Shown: in pieces, positions 54,672 to 64,000 of the stretch
Layout: every line of letters begins with the position of its first letter
Numbering within the stretch: the stretch's first letter is position 1
Assembly (NCBI GenBank): GCA_961205875.1
Contig: OY540809.1
Span: forward strand, 21,712,267 to 21,776,266
Source of the DNA: Sialis fuliginosa
Taxonomy: Eukaryota > Arthropoda > Insecta > Megaloptera > Sialidae
Direction of reading: 5' to 3'
Length of the DNA: 64,000 bases
Position numbers and translations under genes: made by a program
Notes under the pieces: generated by a model
The model's input: only the letters and a program-made list of their open reading frames with translations
Databases searched by the model: none
What the model was told of the DNA's origin: nothing

Positions 54672-55679
54672 CGGGCGTTCTACTTTTCTACCGACAATCT
54701 GAGTGATAAATTTTTTGATTTAAAAAAAAAATAAAAGTGTATTTCTTTTATAAGATGTATTTTTAAATCATTGTCCAGTTATCGAAGATTTCAGAAATGT
54801 ATAATGCATCGAAGTTTTATTTTATATATTTTATTTATTTTAAGTTTTATCGGAATAGTAAGAAAAAATAAACACCTCAGTCACAAAAAAAAATATATTC
54901 ATTAGTTATTATGTAAAATCAAATTTTCAGTTTTTCTTTAACTTTGCTTAACTAGAATACAAGCATTTATTATTATGTAACTCGATTTATAAGAATTTTT
55001 ATTACAAATATATAAAAAATAACATTTAATACCACTCTGTCACATTTTTAAAGTAGTAACTTACGTGACAGAGCGGTCGCCGAATAAACACACGCACCTC
55101 TGTTCACTTCCTGCAGGCGAATAACTCGGCTCGCTCCCGGGTGGGGCCTCAAGGCGCGAGGCCAAGGGGGAAGAGGAAACCGTCTGTTGCTTAGTGTTGA
55201 AGGTCAAACAGCTATAAGAAGCGTTTTTTGTTTTGCGAAATGCGTGACGGAAGATAGCAAGAAAAAACATACATAGCCGGACCCAACGATAAAATATTTT
55301 TTTGTTAAATAATGTGAACCTTTACGTTTATTATATTCTAATAAATTTAATGATAATATTTCAGAAGTTCAATAAATAATTTTATATTAAAGGATTCTAT
55401 ATGATTTTTTTAAGCGCGATCATTTTGTAACATTAGGCGGCGCAAAGAGACACATTTTATTTGTATGTAAAACACCTCTGTCACACATTTCGAATACTAT
55501 GTCACAATGATTTTGTAAAAAGCAAAAAAAATAAAAACGAAATTTTAGTATTATTATAATCTCTGTATGGTCCAAAAAAATCTTGTGGAAATAAAATTTG
55601 AGAAACTGCAATTTTGGACAAATACCGATTTTTTTTCAAGAAGAGACACGTCATTGTCGGTAGAAAAGTAGAACGCCCC
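54672..55679. mobile_element. Unclassified 1.0-kb DNA element with GC-rich core
   Basis: The left end CGGGCGTTCTACTTTTCTAC and the inverted right end GGGGCGTTCTACTTTTCTAC continue with CGACAAT, a TIR of about 27 bp with one or two differences. ACAT directly flanks both sides (54668-54671 and 55680-55683), compatible with a 4-bp target duplication. Inside, ACACCTCAGTCACA and ACACCTCTGTCACA are direct repeats, and ACCACTCTGTCAC/GTGACAGAGCGGT are inverted. The centre (about 55075-55215) is strikingly GC-rich, with GGCCTCAAGGCGCGAGGCC forming a hairpin. No transposase was recognised and I cannot name the superfamily. Confidence 0.75.
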
Positions 55680-55683
55680 ACAT

Positions 55684-57239
55684 GATAAAATATTTGTTTT
55701 TTTTTATTTAGAATCACCTGTAAAAATACTGGGTTTTGGACGATTTTCCCAAGCTAATGTATACAAACTGTTGTAAATATAACTGAGTTTCTGTCTTTCT
55801 CTCGCTCATGTAACACCGCATTTACATCTCTAGTTAATTAATTTTCTTGATTGGCGACGACAGTGATTTATTATTAGGGTTGCGAACTTTATTCCAGTTT
55901 AAAAAGTAGATCTCTTCGCCGGTATGAAACCAAGTTTTTATGTACAGTTTTTTGTGCGTACATGACAATGTTCATCTAACGACTAGTTAAACTAATTTCA
56001 CTTTGGTACAGATTAAAAAAAACTTGTTAGCATATTTAACGTCATGTGTAAGTTTTTTTTTTAAATTTTGTTTGTTTATGTTCAAACATTTTTATATTTT
56101 CTATGGAAGGCTATGAAAAAATTATAATAAATTGTGGGTGCAAAAATGATAAAACTTTATTTTAATAACGAGGTTATGCATTATTATTTTAACTAGACTG
56201 ATCTCGTCTGGATTCGCTGGACTCAACGAAGTGAAGATGTTTGGAAAATATTCTCAGAAAGAAAATGTGTTAGAAATTTTTTATTATTGTCATGAAATTT
56301 AATTTTTGTTACATTTATATAAAAATTATGTATTTATTATATAACAGTTCTGATTTTTATACATTGCCCTGCATTGGATATGGATACTATGTTTTTTTTA
56401 AGTTATACTTTTTTAAGCGCGTTCAGGGTGAAATGCAACGGAAACAATTTAACACCATGAAGATAGGTTAGGTATCGATAATACAGATTTCTGTTATGAT
56501 AGTTGGTAAAACAGGTTTTTAGTTTTGAATTTGCACGCTAGATGTCACTACGCTTTTATTTCAAATTAGTGACGACACTTAAATTTAATTTTTTTTAAAT
56601 CAACAAAATCGATTAATTAAGTGGAGTCCACTAACGAAACAGAAGAGAAAAAAACCACTTGCGTTTTTAATTTATAGATTCTATTTATGTACATTTTTGA
56701 ATTAACGTAGGTAATCGCATTTTTTCAATCTAAAACAATACATTATTTTTTTAATAATTTACAATTCTTGTACTTAATAAAACATTGAAGGTCAAACTAA
56801 TTTACTTATAATTAAAGGATTTAATCTTTATTTCTAAATCATTGTAGGTACAGTAAGTACATAAAGCTAGTAATTTACATAGTAAATTGTAACAAAATCA
56901 ATTAAAGCCATCATTGTTGAGTTGTTATCAATGTAGGAAATATATCCTTTGTTATATATAACTAATAAATTAATAAAACAGGGTCACTGCAAAATAATAG
57001 TTTTTTTCCGATAATAATAAACTAAAAAGTAGGTAACAAAAATGAAGCAATAAAATCTAGTCTATGATGCATTTATTTATTTATTTTCCGGTGGGTTTTA
57101 GGGTATAACCCCATTAGCTGCGTGTTAAAAAAGTATCACAAACTATACGTCAGAATTGGTTCAAATTTGGATACTTTTAAATACTAAAGAATATAACATA
57201 TTCAAAATATCGATATGGAGAACCATACATGACTTCCAT
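55684..57239. other. Mostly unassigned AT-rich DNA with a Hel-A fragment
   Basis: At 56450-56530 the extra segment of the long Hel-A subfamily recurs on its own (AGATAGGTTAGGTATCGATA.. ACAGATTTCTGTTATGATAG). The remainder holds no recognised gene or repeat. Confidence 0.45.
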
Positions 57240-57440
57240 GTTCTTTAATATCTTTTTAAATAATTTTTAATATATATGAAAAATTTCAATGGGATTTGTC
57301 AGAAATAAAACTCACCTTTGTATTATAAATATTAGTTTTCTAATGTCCTAATGTCAAAAACATAATACACATTCGTAGAATAACTAATTTAAATTTAGTT
57401 GCATTTGTTTCCAAGGCAACATGAATTAGTGACGTATTAA
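57240..57440 (+). repeat. Third partial copy of the B-box/CA-type repeat
   Basis: Shared with 36420-36570: TTTGTATTATAAATATTAG, TTTTCTAATGTCCTAATG and GCATTTGTTTCCAAGGCAAC followed by ATGAATTAGT. The B-box start and the CA-rich end are absent. Confidence 0.55.
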
Positions 57441-58496
57441 TTAGTATTTAAAAATCAAAATTTGAGGGTAGTTTAAACCCTTTCAATAGCTGTTTACAAA
57501 AAATAAATGTCCTTTAGGTTCAATTGAACTACAAATGTACTAAGTCTTATTAAAATTAGTGAGATATAACTCGCAACGTTCACTTTTAAGACGATAAAGG
57601 TACAAAATTTTTAATATTTCTAAAACCCCTAATCCAGTTAGCACCAAAATCAATAAATCTGGAGTATTCACTAAGACAAACGTTTTTCCAAAAAAATATT
57701 CAAATCGGTGCATTTTACAGTAGTTATCGTGAACGAAATAACTTTTCTTTAAGTTTTGAAGGTATTACAATACTTCCATTTCCTTCGGAATATGGAAGTA
57801 AAATCATTCATCAATCTTTAGAATGCTTTATTACACCAACTACATTAATTAGTTCAATACATAATTAAATTTTATAATACATGTAATTAAAATATTATTA
57901 AAGACTCCAGTATGTTTACGTTTAATTTTCATAATTATCGTGCACAACCCTTGATACCTATTAAGTATTTTTTTCGCGTGATTTTCCTGTGCGTGACTAG
58001 ATTTTCACGTTGTGAAAGTTACAGGCGTCAATGGCTATGATTTTTTCATTTTCCAGTCAGGTTTGACCAACTGCTTGGACGACACGAACTTTTGTTATTG
58101 TTGTCAACTAATTGAATCGTACAAAACTCAGTTGGAATATCTGAGGTGATTCGTTAAGTGAAAAATTGTTAATGAAATAAATAGTGTATTTGTGTAATTT
58201 AATGAATTGGAACCGAACATATTTTTTTAATCGATGAGGTTATAATGGAATATGTTTAATATATTTCCTTTTATTTATCGTAAGTTGGTGTTATATTTTC
58301 AAATTTCTACATTGAAAACTAAATATGTATAACTCCACCCCAATAAAAAGACACGTGTTTCGATTTGTCTCTTTCTATAATGTTTGGTTTAAATTATAAA
58401 ACTTCTGATGAGGGCTACTTGAAAATCGTGTTGAGTGGCATTATTTTATTATGGTTAATATTGTAAGTTGAACATATTTAGTTTTAAGAGACTTTT
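57441..58496. other. Unassigned DNA
   Basis: No coding or repeat feature was recognised. Confidence 0.4.
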
Positions 58497-58850
58497 TAAC
58501 CGACTTTAAAAAAGGAGGAGGTTCTCAATTCGACTATATATATTTTTATGTATGTTCGGGCATAACTCCAACAAATATGCACCGACTTGGACAATTTATA
58601 TTTATTTGAGGGAGTATACTCCCAAGGTGATTCTATATAAATTTTATCAAAATCTGACCATGTACTTCAAAGATACGCCTAAAAACTTTAAAAAAATATT
58701 TAAAAGTACATAATAATTAAATTAAACAGTTTTTGAAGTCGATGCCAACCCAATAAAAAACTTTTTAAGAATGAAAAAAAATAAAACTTACTTCAAAAAC
58801 TGTTAAATTATTTTAATTAATAATTATAATAATGATAAATTAAGTATAGT
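58497..58850 (+). repeat. ACCGACTTTAAAAAAGGAGGAGG repeat with terminal hairpin
   Basis: It begins ACCGACTTTAAAAAAGGAGG, then AGGTTCTCAATTCGAC and CATAACTCCAACAAATATGC. Its 3' part is an inverted repeat: AATTAAACAGTTTTTGAAGT (58720) against ACTTCAAAAACTGTTAAATT (58788). The same hairpin module is seen at 16478-16580 and in part at 21100. Confidence 0.7.
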
Positions 58851-59009
58851 TATAATTATTATTATTATTTTATTTTTTTCTTAAAAAGTTTTTTATTTAC
58901 ATTTACGTTCTAAACTGCAACATGTTTTAAATAACATTTTGTTGCTCGTAAGAAAACAGTACAATAATTAAATATTTTATACAATGCTTATGGTCCTTAA
59001 ATGTAGGTA

Positions 59010-59396
59010 CAGTCACCTGCATTAATGGTCTTACAGTTTGTATTCATTTTCGTTTATCACAAACTTAGTAGGCTCCTCCCATTTGATTATTATAATATTT
59101 AAATCATTTCTCCATGTATCAAACAAAGACAGATATTTTGAAATTCATTTGCTAGATAAAGAACTACTCTTCGTTTATAGTACTCATATATATTTGTGCA
59201 ATTAAATTATTATTTAATCTATTGAAAATTGTATACGTAAATTTTGTGACAATAAATATTTGGTATTCCGAATTTTAGTTTTTAAATATATTAAACTTGA
59301 TAGAAAAAGATAACCGATGATTTTTGTCTTTAAATTTGGAATCTGCTGTAAGCGATTCTAGCCTTTAGGGTGCCAGACGAGTTCTGCAGGCGACTG
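59010..59396 (+). mobile_element. CAGTCGCCTGCA-type MITE, copy 2 (intact ends)
   Basis: It is bounded by TA-CAGTCACCTGCA and TGCAGGCGACTG-TA, a 12-bp TIR with one difference and a TA target on each side. At 387 bp it has no coding content. The TA target suggests Tc1/mariner-type mobilisation. Confidence 0.85.
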
Positions 59397-59827
59397 TACA
59401 TATATATGTACTTAATTCGCCTTATTAAGAACTTTTTGTACCGTATTTGTTAATCAGTTTGGTATACCAATTAGGTAGGTATTCATTAAATAATATAGAT
59501 TGTATCAAAAATAATTTGTGCGATATTTATCTAATATGTAAAATTCAGAGAAAATGAATTTATAACTTTGTAAAAAATTATTCTTACATTTGTTGAATGG
59601 TGGCGGAAACCGTAATAAAAAACAAACAGGATATCCGACATTGAAATTTGGTCGAAAACGCTGATTCTTTTTGTATTGATTTTACATTGAATGGTTTTTA
59701 CTGGATTTATCAACGATACATTTCAAAGAAATGGTATATTTTATAAATTCTACACAACTTAATATTAATTCGGTTACAAAGGTGATTATAATTATTTTAA
59801 TTCAATTTGAAATAACTGGTACAGGTA
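59397..59827. other. Spacer between MITE copies
   Basis: AT-rich, with no recognised features. A minus-strand 60-codon frame is unsupported. Confidence 0.4.
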
Positions 59828-60264
59828 GAGTCGCATGCAGAAGTGGTTGTCCAGTTTTCATTGATATTCGCTTATCAAAATCTTAGTAGGCTCCTCCTAT
59901 TTGATTATTATAATATTTAAATCATTTCTCCATGTACCAAACAAAGACAGATTTTTTGAAACTAATTTGATAGATAAAGAAGTACTTTTCATTTATAGTA
60001 CTCCTATATATATCTGTGCGATTAAATTATTATATAACCTATGAAAAATTGTAAAGTAAATTTTGTGACAATAAATATTTGATATTTCGAATTTTAATAT
60101 TTAAAATTGTTAAACTTGATATAAAATTAATTAATGAAATGGACGTATATTTGTGTTTTTATTTAAATGATGATGTATAACGGATGATGTATGTCTTAAT
60201 ATTTTTAAATCTGTTGTAAGCGATTCTGATCTTCACGGTGGCAGATGACTTCTGAAGCCCATAG
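59828..60264 (+). mobile_element. CAGTCGCCTGCA-type MITE, copy 3
   Basis: It starts TA-GAGTCGCATGCAG and aligns with copy 2 through TTAGTAGGCTCCTCCTATTT, ATTAAATTATTATATAACCT and GTAAGCGATTCTGATCTTCA. Like copy 1 it has a segment absent from copy 2 (AATGGACGTATATTTGTG), so copies 1 and 3 are closer to each other than either is to copy 2. Confidence 0.75.
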
Positions 60265-60725
60265 TACATATACAAATGTTTAATTAAAGAATAAACCGTG
60301 GTTAAAATTATAGAATATCTTACCGAACAAATAACATTATTTTGCAAAGGATAATACTCTCACTGTTCGTATTAGTGTCTCAATCGATTACTGTCATTTT
60401 ATGTAACGTTCAGTTTTGTTTATATCGAAATGTATTTATATCTTTTGTGACCAGCTGAATTTTCAACTGATATTCCAGATACATCTATGGCCATCATAAT
60501 TTAATATTCTCTCTTCGCTATAATTTTGCTGGTAGAACATGATAAGTATCGCATTTGTCTCTATGGCCTTAGCCTTACACCTTGTGTAAATTGAAAGATC
60601 TAGTAACTTATAATGGATGAGTGGGTTATCTATAATATCTAAAGCTTCGCACAACAAGAGATTATTTTATTTGTTGATCAGATGAGATAGATAGGTACGA
60701 TAGTAATATTATTTATAAATAAGTA
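60265..60725. other. Unassigned DNA
   Basis: No feature was recognised. Minus-strand frames of 62-64 codons are not supported. Confidence 0.4.
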
Positions 60726-61538
60726 CACGGAGAAAAATATTTCATAACATTCACTTAATTTTTAAAGAAATATTACTATTTGATTTAGTATTCTTAAACT
60801 TAAAACTGGATACAATTTTGTAATTGTTCCATATTAATGATAATATAGGTACATTGTAAAGAATCTGGTGAAATTTTACAATACTGCATAGTAAAAATTA
60901 AACGTTGTATTGTATATAAAAAACATTTTTTAAAACAAGTCTACACATATTTATTCAAGCAATTGACATTATGGGCAGATATTCTCCTCTCTCTCTCTCT
61001 CTCACCATACACACCACACTCTCTCCTCACTGTGTACATAATTGCACTGGTGGTATCTGAAACTAAATATAAGTATACTTTAATATTAATTTTAAATGCA
61101 TTGTAACTTGCAATTTGTTTGGTTTATCTAAAATCTTCTATATAAAAAAACAAACTGAAAACATAGTACTGACGAGAGTTAACTTGCTTTATTTCTATAC
61201 ATTTCTAGGCCATGTGTTACTAAAATTACAATGTGAATAATAATTTTTGCGTGCAAGATCGAAATCTATGTATATTATTGATATAGTTTAATTTGTTATA
61301 CCAATAAAAAATTATATACTAATATAATTAATTCTACACAATCGTAGAATTTATTGTATTATCTTTTAATGAAAATCTAAGTATGGATAGAAAAATGTAC
61401 TAATAATTTAAATTAAATAATTTGTATTGAATAGCACTTAACAAATAATTAAACTTAAAAATTATTAGTTGATATAAAATTGAAATTTTTAATCTGTAAC
61501 TGTAATTTTTATTAATAAATCTACTCCATTTTTCTCTG
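60726..61538. mobile_element. TA-flanked MITE with CACGGAGAAAAAT ends
   Basis: The left end is TA-CACGGAGAAAAATATTTC; the right end, reversed, is TA-CAGAGAAAAATGGAGTAG. The inner right sequence matches the 48205 copy. A (CT)n microsatellite lies inside at 60987-61003. No open frame is recognisable. Confidence 0.65.
60987..61003. repeat. (CT)n microsatellite
   Basis: About eight CT units, followed by a CA/CT-rich stretch to about 61030. Confidence 0.9.
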
Positions 61539-62149
61539 TATGATTTATCATATGTTATAAATTCGAGACGAGAATGAGGTAAATTTCTCGTCTAGTGCGA
61601 ATCCTTAACGACGTAACAAAACTACATGTAATTATAAATGTTAAATCCTTATTTTCGTATTTTTTTTTTAAATTTAGTTAATTAGGTATAATATTATATT
61701 TGCTTTTTCATCACATGATAAAAACATATGATATTTGAAAAGTTTGTAGAAATTGAATTGACCGACAAACAAAATTAAATTTTAGAATGATTTATAAAAG
61801 CAACAAAATGATAATGTTTCTAAGTTGAAATAAATTTACATAACGAATGTCATAAAAAGGAAAATTGGAAACAATTATTTACACCCTCTCAAAAATATTA
61901 AATTTCTTCTTGGTTTACCTGAAACAACAAAATGAAGTAAAGGAATATTTCATTCTCTTGAAAGTTGTTATTTTTCATGTCAGATATGTTCTTTAAAATG
62001 TTATCATTTCTTAATTAATTTTTATATATTTATATATCTAAAGATGAATAATATAATTTAATTAATATAATTTATATATAATAATTTAATATAATTTATA
62101 TATACGTATAATATAAAACAATTTTATATATCTACATTTTTTTATAATT
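61539..62149. other. AT-rich DNA
   Basis: There is a short palindrome, GACGAGAA..TTCTCGTC, at 61566-61594. Otherwise nothing was recognised. Confidence 0.4.
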
Positions 62150-62708
62150 ATAAAACGATTTTCTCAGTAACTATAACGGTTTTTATTCTAGTTTAGGTGT
62201 ATAATTTGGGGATATTTTGTGTAAATTTCAAGAAGTCGAAAAAAAGGGTCTAGGAAAGTTTACCGTCCACAATTCACCGCCTGAAAAGTTCACCGTCGAA
62301 TAAAAAGACAAAAAAAAATATATTAATTTATTTAATTTATTAAATTAGACTGGTCTCAACAATGTTCATTGTGATTGAATTATTTGGTTGATTTGCATAC
62401 ATGCAACATAAATACATAAAGTGGGCGGGGCGAGCTTCATTTAGAGAATTTAAAATCGATTCGAATTTAAAATTGTAATTGTCGTATTTCAGAACTGATA
62501 ATATTTTAACTGTCCTTGGTTCCGGTAGGTTAGCTTAGGTTAGGTTACGTTAGATTAGGTTAGGACATCAATTAAAAAAAAAACAATCTTCGGAGAAGTA
62601 TCTTCACGTGCGCAGCGTAAATAGTTAGCGATAATTAAAAACAATGTTTAATAGGTTTATTACAGATTAAATTTATATCTCCGGGTAAAACCGGGTCCAA
62701 TGTGCTAG
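62150..62708 (+). mobile_element. Hel-B copy with a 330-bp insertion
   Basis: The left part (TCTCAGTAACTATAACGG.. GTGTATAATTTGGGGATATT) and right part (ATCTTCGGAGAAGTATCTTC.. CCGGGTAAAACCGGGTCCAA.. CTAG at 62705-62708) match other Hel-B copies. Between AAGTCGAAAAAAA and AAAAAAACAATC about 330 bases are inserted (62247-62575). They begin GGGTCTAGGAAAGTTTACC and end in TTAGG-like units. Confidence 0.75.
62520..62568 (+). repeat. Degenerate TTAGG-like array
   Basis: About seven units of GGTTA with spacers (GTAGGTTAGCTTAGGTTAGG then TTACGTTAGATTAGGTTAGG) resemble the insect telomere repeat. They sit within a transposon insertion, so they are interstitial and probably element-derived. Confidence 0.7.
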
Positions 62709-63161
62709 TATTATAATAATTATAAGTATCGTTATAATATAAACTATATTTTAGTTTGGTTATATAGTAATGATTAAAGTACCTACATTTCGTGACTATA
62801 TATGTACATACATACTTCTGTATCACTGTAGTAAATATATTCACATTTGTTTTGTAACAGTTTTAAATATGCATAGAACAATAGCAACAAAAGTGTTATT
62901 TATTCATACACTAGAATCTAGAAAGTTGAAAAAGGAAATGTTATTGAGTTATACTTTGAAAATATCTAGTTGCAGAAATAGATCTCAAGTTTTCGTGAAT
63001 AAGTTTTTGTTTTTAACAAAAGTAAACAAAAGTTTTATCGCAGTCCATAACTTATTTCTTAGATAAATATCTTCGATGTGCAGGTATGAAGTTTGTGTTG
63101 TGACAGAGATAAATGAATTAAAAAGTAAGTAATGAAAATTTGCTTTACAAATAAAAACAAT
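62709..63161. other. Unassigned DNA
   Basis: A + strand frame of 98 codons (62770-63066) has no recognisable content or splice context. Confidence 0.4.
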
Positions 63162-63437
63162 ACTAACGGTTACACGCGACTTCGTTCGCGTGGAAGTTAG
63201 GTTAGGTAGGAGCTGTCAAACATAGAATCCATGAAGAAGAAGAAGGTTAGGTAATACAAATATCACACATTTGTCACCATTTTTGTTATTTAATAAAATT
63301 TTCAGGGTAAAATGTAGCTCTTCCTATTTATGTAAGTAATCTCCCTGTGAAAAATTTCATCAAGATCGGTTTAGCGGTTTAGCCGTGAAAAGATAACAGA
63401 GGCAGACATACTTTCGCATTTGTAATATTAGTATGGA
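63162..63437 (-). mobile_element. Long-form Hel-A copy
   Basis: The hairpin CGCGACTTCGTTCGCG is perfect at the left edge (63175-63190) and the 5' end TATTAGTATGGA lies at the right. The long-subfamily segment (AGGTAGGAGCTGTCAAACAT.. GAAGAAGAAGGTTAGGTAAT) is present. CTAG has mutated to CTAA. Confidence 0.8.
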
Positions 63438-63729
63438 TTTTATGAATTATTAGAACAAATTAGCACATATTTGTACAATTTATTTTCACATTAGAAAGAT
63501 AAATATTTTTTACAAAATAATCCTGCATAAAAATTACGTAATACATTATTTTGATATACTACTAATGATATTCAACATTAAAATAATTATTTGTACTTTA
63601 TCCTTAATTAGCCTTTTTATTTCTTCTTGTACTGGTCGTATTTTAAATTTCAAAAGCAGGACAGGACTTAAGGGAGCTCTAAATTTTAGTCAAACATTTG
63701 TAAACCGGACATTAATTTTCTTAATTATA
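63438..63729. other. AT-rich spacer
   Basis: A 75-codon + strand frame starts at 63565 and runs into the next element. It starts with a hydrophobic stretch but is not recognised. Confidence 0.35.
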
Positions 63730-64000
63730 CCGGGTGCCCCAGATAACTTTTCCAGCATGGGGATCTCAGTATACGTGAGTATTACTACATAAAAAGATAT
63801 TAATAATTCTATGTGGTTTAGGTGGTATACCCAAAAAACTGAAATTTTCGAGTTTCTTTAAATTGCTTTTTTGTCAAAGTATATAGGTTCTCTCTTGTTT
63901 TCGGTTTCTTTAGGTACTTTTTTATATAGAATCGAATGTTGTATTAAGAATTTTGTATCACTTTTCGTTTTCGAGTTACAAGCCCTAACTTTAGTTTTTT
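63730..64000 (+). mobile_element. Left arm of a foldback, cut by the window end
   Basis: TA-CCGGGTGCCCCAGATAACT is followed by GAGTATTACTACAT, ATTAATAATTCTATGTGGTT, GGTATACCCAAAAA and CAAGCCCTAACTTTAGTTTT. This is the order of the left arm at 48935-49250. The remaining arm lies beyond the window. Confidence 0.75.

Noticed and set aside
61566-61594. Short GACGAGAA..TTCTCGTC hairpin as a terminator or RNA element
   Set aside because: It is isolated, short and without context; likely chance in low-complexity DNA.
62520-62568. Telomere repeats
   Set aside because: The TTAGG-like units are few, degenerate and embedded in a Helitron insertion; the same motif occurs inside Hel-A copies.
62244-62580. 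Named transposon inserted in Hel-B
   Set aside because: The 330-bp insert lacks clear TIRs or a target duplication distinguishable from the flanking A-tracts, so no family is assigned.
1-64000. LTR retrotransposons
   Set aside because: No pair of long direct repeats with TG..CA ends and adjacent priming sites was recognised. The direct repeat pairs seen are target duplications, MITE copies or tandem units.

Overview
The window is AT-rich (roughly 70% by eye) eukaryotic DNA with no complete protein-coding gene. The repeat families point to an insect, most probably Lepidoptera or a close relative. They include short Helitron-like elements starting TC..ACTAATATTATAAA and ending in a hairpin plus CTAG, the 'ACCGACTT..AAAAAAGGAGGAGG' repeat, the 'TTTTAGGGTTCCGTAG' repeat and TTAGG-like tracts. 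The order-level call is inference from remembered repeat families; no host gene confirms it.

The window reads as an intergenic or intronic graveyard of DNA transposons. Local names used in the feature list: Hel-A (about 190-310 bp, hairpin CGCGnACGAAGnCGCG then CTAG; ten copies); Hel-B (5' TCTATACATAGTATAAAA, 3' CCGGGTAACACCGGG..CTAG; seven copies); TA-flanked foldback elements related to Tc1/mariner; hAT-type elements with 8-bp target duplications; family F (ends GAAGTGAAACTTC); family S (GGGTTCCGTAG); family R ('CATGGGACTTTCTTATACG'); and the CAGTCGCCTGCA MITE.

Layout. 0.9-1.5 kb: hAT MITE with an internal minisatellite. 3.3-4.3 kb: foldback, then family F carrying an ATGTCCGG MITE. 4.37-5.93 kb: near-perfect 1.56-kb foldback. 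6.4-7.9 kb: two Hel-B copies around a GC-rich island. 11.9-12.1 kb: 175-bp hairpin insertion with a 16-bp target duplication and a hammerhead-like core (Penelope-like). 13.9-19.9 kb: nested and back-to-back foldbacks. 23.36-24.08 kb: internally deleted hAT keeping its C-terminal dimerisation domain. 24.35-25.15 kb: decayed mariner transposase split by a MITE. 25.24-27.71 kb: 2.47-kb foldback. 29.5-30.7 kb: hAT element inside another MITE. 31.87-32.01 kb: the one stretch resembling a host first exon (TATA box, short ORF, GTAAGT donor). 34.38-35.24 kb: mariner-like element with two transposase fragments in opposite orientations. 37.1-37.3 kb: second hammerhead-like hairpin insertion with a 15-bp target duplication. 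39.7-40.3 kb: possible piggyBac-like MITE. 44.8-45.2 kb: hAT MITE inside Hel-B. 48.9-49.8 kb and 63.7 kb to the window end: two copies of one foldback family. 51.65-52.36 kb: foldback. 54.67-55.68 kb: unclassified 1.0-kb element with a GC-rich core. 52.9-60.3 kb: three copies of the CAGTCGCCTGCA MITE.

Nothing suggests an operon, a gene cluster or cooperating genes. The interest lies in the element architecture and the nesting order. No LTR retroelement or virus-like element was recognised.
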